Source of the DNA: Viola odorata
Taxonomy: Eukaryota > Streptophyta > Magnoliopsida > Malpighiales > Violaceae
Length of the DNA stretch: 64,000 bases
Direction of reading: 5' to 3'
Assembly (NCBI GenBank): GCA_963691705.1
Contig: OY829541.1
Span: 37,155,661 to 37,219,660, forward strand
Position 1 is the stretch's first letter; each line of letters starts with the position of its first letter. Positions 42,708 through 51,788 of the stretch are shown piece after piece. The position numbers were made by a program, and so were the translations under genes. The notes under the pieces were generated by a model. It ran no database searches. It worked only from the letters and a program-made list of their open reading frames with translations, and was not told where the DNA came from.

Positions 42708-43182
42708 AAGGCTTTATTTGTATTTATTAATTAGTTTTTACAGTTATTAGACTAGTAGAAGTTCTATTTCGAAGTTACTTAGGAGTTCTAGTTAAAATAG
42801 GTTTTCTAGTCTTAGTTAAACTTGTATTATTTATGCCTATTTATAGGCAGCCGTTTGGCTTAATAAAATAAGATCTTTTTCAGCCAAACACTTGCGTTAA
42901 TTGATCTCACTAAGAACCTTGAATCCTTTGAGTCCGAACACTCGAAGAACAACTCAAGTAAATCGAAAGTTCATCCTATTGTTCGCCTATCTAGGATGCT
43001 AACCTCACCAAGAGTTAGAGGGTTAGAAGTTCGAGCAAGACCCTTGATTGCGTAGCTGGGTTGGCTAGATAATTACGTCTAGCAGGGTCAGCGCTCGGTT
43101 GAGCTATTATTCCGCACGAAATCCACACTTGAACAACGATCGCATAAGGCGAAACGATTCAAGCCTAGCGAGGATCATATCA
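41873..43182 (+). repeat. T LTR 10 (right end of array)
   Basis: The only T LTR that ends in canonical CA (GATCATATCA). Its last roughly 350 bp carry many private changes (TATTTATAGGCAG, CTAGGATGCT, AATTACG, AAGGCGAAACG), whereas its left part matches the others. This is the pattern expected for the original 3' LTR of the founder. GAGCC follows and would be the target duplication to look for beyond the left end of the array. Confidence 0.92.
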
Positions 43183-43458
43183 GAGCCCTTCATTGTCTTG
43201 AATTGCAGTGCCACTTTGCACATCTAGGCAGCGAGTTCTCTATCTTGCCTGCTGTTCCCCCCATTAGCTTGCATTCATTGCAGCGCCACTTTTCATTCAT
43301 TGTGAGCCAAGCATTTCAGCTTGCTCACCACACTTCTCCCTCACAAGGCCGGCCCTAATTTGCATCCTTACACTAGCTTGCTTGTCTTACACTTTGCCTA
43401 ACTCATTGTCATACAAGCTGACTTGCTTGCCACACACTTTGGTGCATCTTAGCAAAAC
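43183..43458 (+). other. Remnant of a C-like leader
   Basis: There is no gene here. From about 43305 the stretch resembles the leader of element C around 50718-50925: AGCCAAG, GCCGGCCCTA, ACACTTTGC, CTCATTGTCA and TTGGTGCAT-TTAGC occur in the same order. It is probably an older C-type fragment into which C itself inserted. Confidence 0.55.
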
Positions 43459-43761
43459 TGATATGAGCACCAATGCTCATGGATACTTCACTCGGAGCAA
43501 AGCCTTAGCAGCCACCCTCTTGAAGAGTCTTAGAACCAAAGAGCGCGACTTGGAGGCAAGGGAGGGATGGACTACATGCATTCATGCTTTGCTCGGACAT
43601 ACCATGAGGACCACGCGCCAAACCCTAGCATCCCATGAGGCCAGCCCGAGCGCCAAGGACCAAGCTGCTCGGTCAAGCGGAAGCATCACTCCAGTGGCAA
43701 AATGCTATAGCATTTTGCCCAAAACGCCATAGCGTTTTGCTTCTGTTTTGGAGAGCCTTTC
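43459..43761 (+). repeat. Element C 5' LTR, left part
   Basis: Starts TGATATGAGC, identical for ten bases to the D LTR start. An open frame at 43382-43732 includes the LTR-encoded motif GYFTRSKALAATLL, reminiscent of the TRARA tail of A and B. It ends with two palindromic motifs and is cut by A at the target site CTTTC (43757-43761). Confidence 0.7.
43698..43739. repeat. Palindrome pair in C LTR, left copy
   Basis: CAAAATGCTATAGCATTTTG (43698-43717) is a perfect 20-bp palindrome. It is followed by an imperfect one, CAAAACGCCATAGCGTTTTG (43720-43739). The surrounding roughly 70 bp recur at 49700-49760 on the other side of A. Confidence 0.9.
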
Positions 43762-44736
43762 TGATGCGAACACACGCATGAATGTGCCCTTACCACCGGC
43801 TGGTCCTATGACGCGTGCGCGAGCTAGAAAGCTTCAAGACAGATTGTCATCTCTCATTCACAAGGAGCTGGAGTGTGAGATGACAAGTGAGGACGCTGCA
43901 CTTCGAGAGAAGACACCACGCATGGTGAATCTCATCACCTTCACCGTGTGTGACGGTGATTCTGCCCAGCATCAGAACGACGCGTAGATGGAGCGATTCT
44001 GCCCATCTTTTGAGTTCGACATGTACTACATCATGTCAGGGAGTGTGTGTCCAAAAATCAGCAAGAACGCCCGAGGCGTTTAGGAGATAGGTCAAACCCT
44101 AGTTTGGGGTGCGGGAGGCTCGAGTCCTAGCGGCGCGAGGATTCCTTGTCCGCGCGCGCTAGGGTTTTGATGTCCAAGAAGCGGCGGCTGATCCTAAGTG
44201 AGCTGGCGTTCTCTTGTCTGATTTTGGAGACAATTAACTTGCCTTTTATTTGCTTTCCTTAATTAATTAATTAGTCAATTTAGCTGATTGCTTAATTAAG
44301 TTAGTTACCTTATTTTAGAACTTCTATTTTGGTTCCAATTAGGTTTTGCTTGTAAGCATTATATAAGGAGCGACTGTCCTCCTTATTTCAGTGGCTGTTA
44401 TTTGATAAAATTGAGACTTCTCTTTTCAATCTCTGCCCCTTGTTCAAGTGCTGAACACTTGTTCTTCTTGAGTCCGCAATACTTAAGTCGTATACAAGTA
44501 AATTCTGAAATTGTATTATTGTTTCGTTTGTCTTATTGCGATTCTCACAATCGTTGGGAGTAGTCCTAAGAATCTGATACAAGATCCTTGACGTGAAATC
44601 GACTAGAACTCTTAGCATTCAGTTGGCGAGGTAGTCTACGTTCGCACGAGTCAAGTTATTCATTCCGCATTGAAATCCTTCTTTGAACAACGATCAGATT
44701 TGGTGCTACGCATCCTAAGCAACTAGGATCGTATCA
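43762..44736 (+). repeat. Element A 5' LTR
   Basis: 975 bp, TGATGCGAAC...CTAGGATCGTATCA. The first 226 bp contain the pol C-terminal tail frame (PPAGPMTRARARKLQDRL). TATATAAGG lies at 44360. Confidence 0.95.
44359..44368 (+). promoter_or_regulatory. TATA box of element A LTR
   Basis: TTATATAAGG lies at 44359. The same box in the 3' LTR is at 49317-49326. It has the usual position upstream of R in plant LTRs. Confidence 0.65.
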
Positions 44737-44738
44737 GT

Positions 44739-44750
44739 TGGTAGCGGAGC
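44739..44750 (+). other. Element A primer binding site
   Basis: TGGTAGCGGAGC, two bases after the LTR end, identical to T, B and C. Confidence 0.75.
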
Positions 44751-44769
44751 TTAAGGTGTTCAAAGATTG

Positions 44770-45568
44770 GTAAGTATATTTAATTGTTTTCAATTTTTCA
44801 TTGCTGAAATCGGTATTTTCTTCTACTCCTTTCAAAACCGATTTCTTTGCTGTGCTTGGTTCGTATATGTGCAATTTTTCTGTCAAGTCGAAATTGTATT
44901 TATATACATAGCTATTGAGATCCGTTTTTTGTGAGAAAGGTCTCGTTGGAAAGCTACACTTGTTAGGGTTCAGAATCAAAAAGAATCAAGTGATTCGGAT
45001 ACCGGAGTCAAAAACTACACCTGTTTTACTAAACTGTGTTTCTGCTGTACAAAAAAAAAAAAAATCAAGAGAAGGTTGCATTAGATCAGATACAAAAAAA
45101 AAAAAAAAAGGATATCAGTATTTGAAGGAAAATAGCAAGATCAAATTAAGAATCGGAGAATACTTGCTACTAAAATCAGAATTATCTTTGAGACGAATTG
45201 GAGTTGAAGGACAATTGTGTTGTGAAATCAGAATTGGAAATTGCTTTTATTTGAGTCCTTTCGAGTCAAATTGAGCTCTTCTTTGATTCCTTGACATTGC
45301 CTTCTATTCCACTTGCTATTTGTTTGATTGGTTGTACTTGCAATTATTCAAATACCAAGTATCACCATTTGTTTTGAAGTTGGTTTCTTTGAGAGTTTTC
45401 TTGGCAGCTTTTCTTGATCTCTCGAGTCTCATTAACACTTGAACAATTGCAGGCAATTGATTGATTTATTGGTGAGATTATTAGAGTGATTAAACATGAG
45501 AGTAAACACGTGAGGGAGTGCTAGGATTAGTGCAATTTTACGCTTTCACTTCGTGTTGTGAATTTCAG
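44770..45568 (+). other. Candidate leader intron of element A
   Basis: Donor GATTG|GTAAGTAT lies 20 bp after the primer site. Acceptor GTGAATTTCAG| lies 12 bp before the gag ATG (45581). The 799 bp between are AT-rich, contain two A runs (45051-45064 and 45094-45109), the conserved hairpin block (44887-45017, stem-loop 44983-44996) and upstream ATGs that splicing would remove. A second acceptor, CATATCAG, lies at 45580. B and C have the same layout. This is inference from splice consensus only. Confidence 0.5.
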
Positions 45569-45580
45569 GAAACATATCAG

Positions 45581-45958
45581 ATGGCTCAAGAAGGGGTACA
45601 ACAACCAGATTTGCAAGTCATGTTAGCAACCATCACGGAACAACTCAGGACCATAAATGAAAGGCAACTGACTGCCGATGTTAGGATGGCTCGGATGGAA
45701 GCTTTAGCCACCATAAACCCTATTCCTAGGGCAGTGGGTGTGCCAAGCGACGGTCATATCTCAGACATGTCCGATGAGGATGACAATGCGCGTAGACAGC
45801 CCCTAGTTCCACCGGACGCGCCTGTGAACCCTCAACGTGAACTTGCCCAAGTTCACCCAAGCCGAATTGCTAGGCGTGCGCCACTGCCTCCACGTGCTGA
45901 TTGGAATGATGAGCCCGATGGGGGAGAGGGATGGATAAACGCTAGGGATGGTCAGTGA
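45581..45958 (+). pseudogene. Element A gag, N-terminal part
   Basis: Chosen start MAQEGVQQPDL at 45581 matches B's MSREGVPHPDL. It encodes a helical N-terminus (LATITEQLRTINERQL) and an acidic/Arg-rich linker. It ends at TGA 45956-45958, where B has CGA, a CpG-type C-to-T change. The frame then continues open into the capsid domain at 46037. Confidence 0.8.
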
Positions 45959-46036
45959 AGGGAGAGACGAGATGCACGGGTAGGAAGAAGAGATAGGGAG
46001 GATGACCGAGTAGATGCTAATATTAACAGCATCAAA

Positions 46037-47551
46037 ATGAAAATACCCCCTTTCGAAGGTACTGATGACCCTGACACCTTTTTGACATGGGAACGGAAGG
46101 TCGAATCCATTTTCTTATGCCATAATTATTCGGAGGGTAAGAAAGTCCAACTGGCAGCTGTAGACTTCAGTGGGTATGCTAGTCATTGGTGGGAGCAACT
46201 TAACCTAAAGCGAACAGCCATGTATGGGGTTCCGATTGATAATTGGGTTGAGATGAAACAAGTAATGAGGCAGCGGTTCGTACCAACTGATACGATCCTA
46301 GTCCCAAAGAAAGATGGCAGCTGGCGCATGTGTGTTGATTGCCGCGCAGTCAACAAGATCACTGTAAAGTATAGACATCCCATTCCTCGTTTAGATGACA
46401 TGTTAGATGAATTAAGTGGTAGTACTATTTTCTTGAAAATTGATTTGATGAGTGGCTACCACCAGATTCGTATGAAAGAAGGTGATGAATGGAAAACAGC
46501 TTTTAGAACTAAGTATGGGTTGTATGAATGGATGGTTATGCCTTTTGGTTTGACTAATGCCCCTAGCACATTCATGCGATTGATGAACCATGTACTTAGG
46601 CACTTTATTGGCAGATTTGTTGTAGTGTATTTTGATGATATACTAATCTATAGCAAATCACTTGATGCACATGTTTTGCATATTAGGGAAGTCTTTTTAA
46701 CACTTCGTGAACAGAAGTTGTATGCTAAGCCTAGTAAGTGTTCATTTGCAATGGAACAAGTTGGTTTTCTTGGTTTTATTGTGAGTATAGATGGCGTGAA
46801 AGTGGATGAGGAGAAGATCCGCGCAATTCAGGAATGGCCAACACCGAAGAATGCGAGTGATGTTATATCATTCCATGGCTTGGCGAGCTTCTATAGGCGC
46901 TTCGTCAAGGATTTCAGCACCATCGCTGTCCCTTTGAATGATCTAACCAAAAAGAATATTGTTTTCAGGTGGGAGCAGCCGCAAGAGGAGGTGTTTGCTA
47001 CGCTCAAGGAGCGTTTGTGTTCTGCCCCGGTGCTCGCTCTTCCCGATTTCAGCAAAGCTTTCGAGGTTGAGTGTGATGCAAGTGGTTTGGGGATTGGGGC
47101 TGTCCTTATGCAAGAGAAACGGCCAATCGCTTATCTTAGCGAGAAGCTCAAGGGCGCACAACTGAATTACCCTACCTACGACAAGGAGTTCTATGCCCTT
47201 CTTCGAGCATTGGAAACTTGGCAGCACTACTTGATGCCGCGAGAGTTCGTAGTCCACACTGACCATTTGAGCTTGAAATATCTCAAGGGGCAAGGTAAGC
47301 TCAATCGTCGCCATGCTGCTTGGATGGAGTACATTGAAGCCTTTCCCTACCACATTCAATATAAGCAAGGTAAAGAGAATATCGTCGCTGATGCATTATC
47401 GCGAAGGTACACATTAATCACTTCTCTTAACGCTAAACTACTTGGCTTTTCACACATTATTGAACTCTATGCTCTTGATTCTGATTTTGGTGATATATAT
47501 AAGCATGGTGTTTCAATTTCTAGTTCTAAATTCTATACGCATGAGGGATAG
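46037..47551 (+). pseudogene. Element A gag-RT fusion, RT and RNase H
   Basis: Same frame as the gag start upstream. Capsid residues [13 protein letters not shown] to RQRFVP are joined directly to RT at ILVPKKDG. The rest of Gag, the CCHC knuckle, protease and N-terminal RT (about 1.7 kb in B) are therefore missing. RT motifs remain: [32 protein letters not shown] and catalytic YFDD. RNase H follows with CDASG, DKEFYAL, HTDH and [12 protein letters not shown] stop ends it at 47551, where B reads HEDYLF. Without protease this copy cannot mature its own proteins. Confidence 0.88.
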
Positions 47552-47566
47552 TTTAAAGGTAAACGG

Positions 47567-48157
47567 TTGTGTATTCCTCATTGCTCTCTACGTGATTTGC
47601 TTGTGCATGAAGCCCATAGTGGCGGTCTGATGGGTCATTTTGGTATGACTAAAACTCTAGATATATTGCATGATCACTTTTATTGGCCTCACATGAAGCG
47701 CGATGTCGTGCGCATTGTTGCTAGGTGTTTAACGTGTCGTAGAGCCAAATCTAAGTCTGCTGGTCATGGTGAGTACATTCCTCTACCCGTACCCTCCCAT
47801 CCTTGGACCGACTTATCCATGGACTTTGTTGTGGGGCTGCCTCGGTCCAAAAATGGGAAGGATAGTGTCTTTGTTGTAGTGGACAGATTTTCGAAGATGT
47901 CTCACTTTATTCCGTGTTCAACTACTTATGATGCTACTCAAGTTGCTGATTTATTCTTCCGTGAGGTAGTTCGTTTACATGGAGTCCCCTTGTCTATTGT
48001 GAGTGATCGGGATACTAAGTTTCTTAGTCATTTTTGGCGTGTTTTATGGAAGAAACTTGGTACCAAATTGTTATATTCCACATCTTATCACCCACAAACA
48101 GATGGACAAACCGAAGTGGTTAACCGTACACTTGGTTCACTTTTTTACGCACCTTAG
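47567..48157 (+). pseudogene. Element A integrase, core
   Basis: Same frame as the RT part, after the stop. HHCC zinc-binding region ([13 protein letters not shown] to CLTCRRAKS), then the catalytic core with the first Asp in SMDFVVGLP, the second in IVSDRDTKF and the Glu in [11 protein letters not shown]. The frame is lost at 48138-48150, where a T run has six T against four in B (2-bp insertion). Confidence 0.88.
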
Positions 48158-48189
48158 TTCGTAAGCATGTTTCGACTTGGGTTGATCAT

Positions 48190-48945
48190 TTGCCATTCAT
48201 TGAATTTGCTTACAACCGTGTTGTTCATTCCACTACTCATTACTCACCTTTTGAGCTTGTTTATGGATTTAATCCTAGGACTGTATTGGATTTAACCCCT
48301 CTACCTTTGAGTGATGTGGTAAGTTTAGATGGCGCGCAGAAGGCTGATTTCGTGAAGCAATTACATGCCAAGGCGAAACAGAACATTGAGCACATGAATG
48401 AGAAGCTTGCGCATAAGCGAAACGAAGGGAGGAAGCTGGTGTCGTTCGATATCGGAGATTGGGTGTGGCTGCACATGCGCAAGGAGCGTTTTCCAGCCCA
48501 ACGTCGTGGCAAACTCTCTCCAAGAGGCGATGGACCATTTCAGATTACTGAGAAGATCAACAACAATGCTTACAAGCTGGCGTTGCCTAGTGAGTATGGT
48601 TCCATTAGCTCTACTTTCAACGTCTCTGACTTAGCCTTGTTTGATGTAGGTGACGAGTATGGACTTGATGGTGTTGCTGATTCGGATTCGAGGACGAATC
48701 CTTTTGAAGAGGGAGGGAATGATGCGAACACACGCATCAATGTGCCCTTACCACCGGCTGGTCCTATGACGCGTGCGCGAGCTAGAAAGCTTCAAGACAG
48801 ATTGTCATCTCTCATTCACAAGGAGCTGGAGTGTGAGATGACAAGTGAGGACGCTGCACTTCGAGAGAAGACACCACGCATGGTGAATCTCATCACCTTC
48901 ACCGTGTGTGACGGTGATTCTACCCAGCATCAGAACGACGCGTAG
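48190..48945 (+). pseudogene. Element A integrase C-terminus with LTR-encoded tail
   Basis: Shifted frame. Continues integrase (FAYNRVVHSTTHYSPFEL, GFNPRTVLDLTPLPL), then the GPF-type module (RRGKLSPRGDGPFQI, FNVSDL). It crosses the polypurine tract at 48706-48719 and runs 226 bp into the 3' LTR with PPAGPMTRARARKLQDRL. Tails of this kind are known from plant chromoviruses. No classical chromodomain is evident. Confidence 0.85.
48706..48719 (+). other. Element A polypurine tract
   Basis: GAAGAGGGAGGGAA directly before the 3' LTR start. Confidence 0.88.
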
Positions 48946-49694
48946 ATGGAGCGATTCTGCCCATCTTTTGAGTTCGACATGTACTACATCATGTCAGGGA
49001 GTGTGTGTCCAAAACTCAGCAAGAACGCCAGAGGCGTTTAGGAGATAGGTCAAACCCTAGTTTGGGGTGCGGGAGGCGCGAGTCCTAGCGGCGCGAGGAT
49101 TCCTTGTCCGCGCGCGCTAGGGTTTTGATGTCCAAGAAGCGGCGGCTGATCCTAAGTGAGCTGGAGTTCTCTTGTCTGATTTTGGAGACAATTAACTTGC
49201 CTTTTATTTGCTTTCCTTAATTAATTAATTAGTCAATTTAGCTGATTGCTTAATTAAGTTAGTTACCTTATTTTAGAACTTCTATTTTGGTTCCAATTAG
49301 GTTTTGCTTGTAAGCATTATATAAGGAGCGACTGGCCTCCTTATTTCAGTGGCTGTTATTTGATAAAATTGAGACTTCTCTCTTCAATCTCTGCCCCTTG
49401 TTCAAGTGCTGAACACTTGTTCTTCTTGAGTCCGCAATACTTAAGTCGTATACAAGTAAATTCTGAAATTGTATTATTGTTTCGTTTGTCTTAGTGCGAT
49501 TCTCACAATCGTTGGGAGTAGTCCTAAGAATCTGATACAAGATCCTTGACGTGAAATCGACTAGAACTCTTAGCATTCAGTTGGCGAGGTAGTCTACGTT
49601 CGCACGAGTCAAGTTATTCATTCCGCATTGAAATCCTTCTTTGAACAACGATCAGATTTGGTGCTACGCATCCTAAGCAACTAGGATCGTATCA
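48720..49694 (+). repeat. Element A 3' LTR
   Basis: 975 bp, same length and ends as the 5' copy, followed by the CTTTC duplication. Confidence 0.95.
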
Positions 49695-49707
49695 CTTTCT
49701 CCAGTGG

Positions 49708-49749
49708 CAAAACGCTATAGCGTTTTGCCCAAAATGCCATAGCGTTTTG
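49708..49749. repeat. Palindrome pair in C LTR, right copy
   Basis: CAAAACGCTATAGCGTTTTG (49708-49727) is a perfect palindrome. It differs from the left copy at two mirrored positions, so both remain perfect. It is followed by CAAAATGCCATAGCGTTTTG (49730-49749). Confidence 0.9.
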
Positions 49750-49843
49750 CTCCTGTTTTGGAGAGCGTCAAGACCACATCAAGGGTCCACCCCTCTAGTC
49801 AAGTATAGGGTATTTGGGAGATTTCCATGTAATAATCCTCAAG

Positions 49844-49853
49844 GTATAAATAG
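49844..49853 (+). promoter_or_regulatory. TATA box of element C LTR
   Basis: TATAAATAGA in the expected U3/R position. The D LTR has the same TATAAATAGAAGG context on the minus strand. Confidence 0.65.
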
Positions 49854-50338
49854 AAGGACTTAGCCTCTTTTAGACCTTGTCTTTGTTTTTGTGTTATCTT
49901 CTTCAAGGACCAACTTTTATCATTCAGCATTAGGGTTCCTAAAACCATAGGGTTCTTAAAACCAGCACCACCTATCTAAGCAAATCAGGTTGCTCATCAA
50001 AGAGGTGAGAGGGTTGTATTTGTTAAGAGATCCTTTGTTCTTTTCGGCAAGGTTACTAATCCAAGAGGTGAGGGGGTTTGTCAAGAACAATAGTTCCTTT
50101 TTGTCATCATCAATACATATTCCTTTTCCTCCATTTATGTCCGCTGCAATCTAAACCATCTCCCCTTCAAACCAACCGTTCATCCATGGCAAATCTGATC
50201 ATCTACTCATCTAACTACTCGCCAACCTCTCAAAGAGGCTAGATCCTGCTCCTTCAAGGATTCCTTCGGCCAAACTCCTCCCAATCAGAGTTAGGGCCTT
50301 ATCAAGTGGTAGCGGAGCTCAAGACTGCCTCTAGGTTG

Positions 50339-51776
50339 GTAAACTTCATCATTTTCACCGTTTAATCGGTTGAAAGTTTTTCTGTTTTCAGACAAATTTC
50401 ATAATTATTCCCCTAAACTGAAATTTCTTGTTTTCTTCCATTTCCCACGGTCCAAACACAAATTCCTTCCATATCCACGGTGGAAACATTGTTTCTTACC
50501 GTGGGAATCAATCGTTTGTCAATCCGAGCATTTCTGATTTTAGGTCAAAAAATTTCGTTTCTAGTGATTTGATCTTGCATAAACACTTTGGCTGGATTGA
50601 TTTGTGTTTATTGTGTCTTTTGTGACTGAAATCTTCATCTTCTTAACAATATTTGCTGCTGAATATATTGGAGCCTCCTATGGTGGCCATGAGAGCCATG
50701 TGGACTGATTTAATTTGAGCCAAGTATTGCACATTTCATCCTCTCTTCCTATTCGGCCACATCACTCTATTTTCAGCCTAGTATTCTCACCTTGCCTAGC
50801 ACTCCTCTCCCACACAGCCGGCCCTAGGGCAGCTCCCTTAACTCACCCTTTGCTTATCATACACTTTGCATAAGCTCATTGTCACACATCTTGGTGCATA
50901 TTAGCGAAACTTGTGGTGTATTTTAGCGACAACTTTGGGTGCATGTTAGCCAAAACTTGGGTGCATTTTAGCAAAAATCTTGGTGCATTTTAACTTCAAA
51001 ATACTGGTTTATTTTAGTGGAAAATTTCGGTGCACGTTAGCAAAAAATTTCGTCAATTCGTGAATTTTTTTTTTAACTTGCAAAATTATTTGCCTTCCAC
51101 TTCAATCATCAAAAACTCGTCTCATACATTTCTTGAAGCTCTCTTGCACTTACAAAAAAAAAATACAGTATAGAAAGGGATCAAAAAAAAAAAAAGTAAA
51201 AGAAATCCCTAAGTCAAAAAAAAAACAAAAAAGCAAGAGAAAAGAAGGGATCAAAAGAGTTAATTACATCCCTCAATCAAAAGAAAAAGGATACAAGTAA
51301 GTCAAAGCAAGAGGCAAAATGTATGTGTGCATTTGAGGTATTTTCGTTCAAGTTAAGGTGTGCATTTATCAAGTGTTCTTCACTTCGGCAGCAACTTGTG
51401 GAAATTGTGATCTCATTTTCATTTCTCCTTTCTTCTTGAGTTTGTTCTTTGAGCTTGCTTTCTTTTGTGTCCTTGAGTTTTCTTCCCTTGTTTCTTACAT
51501 CAATATCTACTCTAACCTAAGTCGTGTTCAAACTCAAGCAATTTTCTTTGAACACTATTTCGGTTTCCTCACCTTTCGTTCTACCCTAGTTTTCCTTGAA
51601 CTCCTCGTCCCAGCCTCGAGTCTTAGAGTCATTGCTGGTTGAATTGTTTGGTTCTTGAGTGAAGATTGAGTGGGTGAGATTGTGAGCGTATTAGAGTGTA
51701 GTGCGAAATACGAGCGACACACGTAAGGGAGGGACTAACCCTTATTATTTCCAATTGTGTTTGTGTCTTTTTGCAG
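50339..51776 (+). other. Element C leader / candidate leader intron
   Basis: No gene is seen in this 1.4-kb stretch. Donor-like GGTTG|GTAAAC follows the primer site by 20 bp. Acceptor GTCTTTTTGCAG|GT lies 12 bp before the gag ATG. Between them are repeated TTGGTGCAT-TTAGC phrases (50899-51040) and A-rich tracts (51149-51235). The donor is weaker than those of A and B. Confidence 0.42.
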
Positions 51777-51788
51777 GTACCTTTCACG

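Larger units (their letters stand above)
1..43182 (+). mobile_element. Tandem array of non-autonomous Ty3/gypsy element T (LTR-sharing satellite)
   Basis: Ten internal regions and ten full LTRs follow head to tail with single shared LTRs. LTR starts (TGATACGATCCTAG) lie at 1831, 5833, 9835, 13837, 17839, 21841, 27173, 32505, 37837 and 41873. Spacing is exactly 4002 bp five times, then 5332 bp three times, then 4036 bp. Every full internal part begins with a primer site and ends with a polypurine tract, so the unit is a retrotransposon, yet no protease, RT, RNase H or integrase is present. The left end lies outside the window; the right end is the CA at 43182. Unequal crossing-over between LTRs, or concatemers of one-LTR circles, would both produce this arrangement. 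Confidence 0.95.
43762..49694 (+). mobile_element. Element A, Ty3/gypsy, complete ends, internally deleted
   Basis: 5933 bp with two 975-bp LTRs and a perfect 5-bp target duplication CTTTC (43757-43761 and 49695-49699). About nine substitutions between the LTRs are visible by eye (about 1%), so the insertion is fairly young. Gag, RT, RNase H and integrase are recognisable, but a gag-to-RT deletion, two stops and a 2-bp insertion make it defective. Its LTR ends, primer site and leader are shared with B and T. Confidence 0.95.
49700..50304 (+). repeat. Element C 5' LTR, right part
   Basis: Resumes after element A and ends GGGCCTTATCA before the primer site at 50307-50318 (TGGTAGCGGAGC). It holds TATA box TATAAATAG at 49844-49853. 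With the left part the LTR is about 908 bp. Confidence 0.75.

Noticed and set aside
1..43182. CRISPR-like or bacterial repeat system
   Set aside because: The repeat unit is 4 kb, with LTR, primer site and polypurine tract; no short spaced repeats and no cas-like gene.
1..43182. Tandemly duplicated host gene family
   Set aside because: The long ORF overlaps polypurine tract and LTR, and the capsid domain is retroelement Gag.
45051..45109. PolyA runs as ends of a LINE or processed pseudogene
   Set aside because: They lie within the A leader with no adjoining foreign sequence or target duplication; similar A-rich tracts occur in the leaders of B and C.
48261..48538. Minus-strand frames of 83 and 87 codons in A
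   Set aside because: Antisense to conserved integrase; no independent support.
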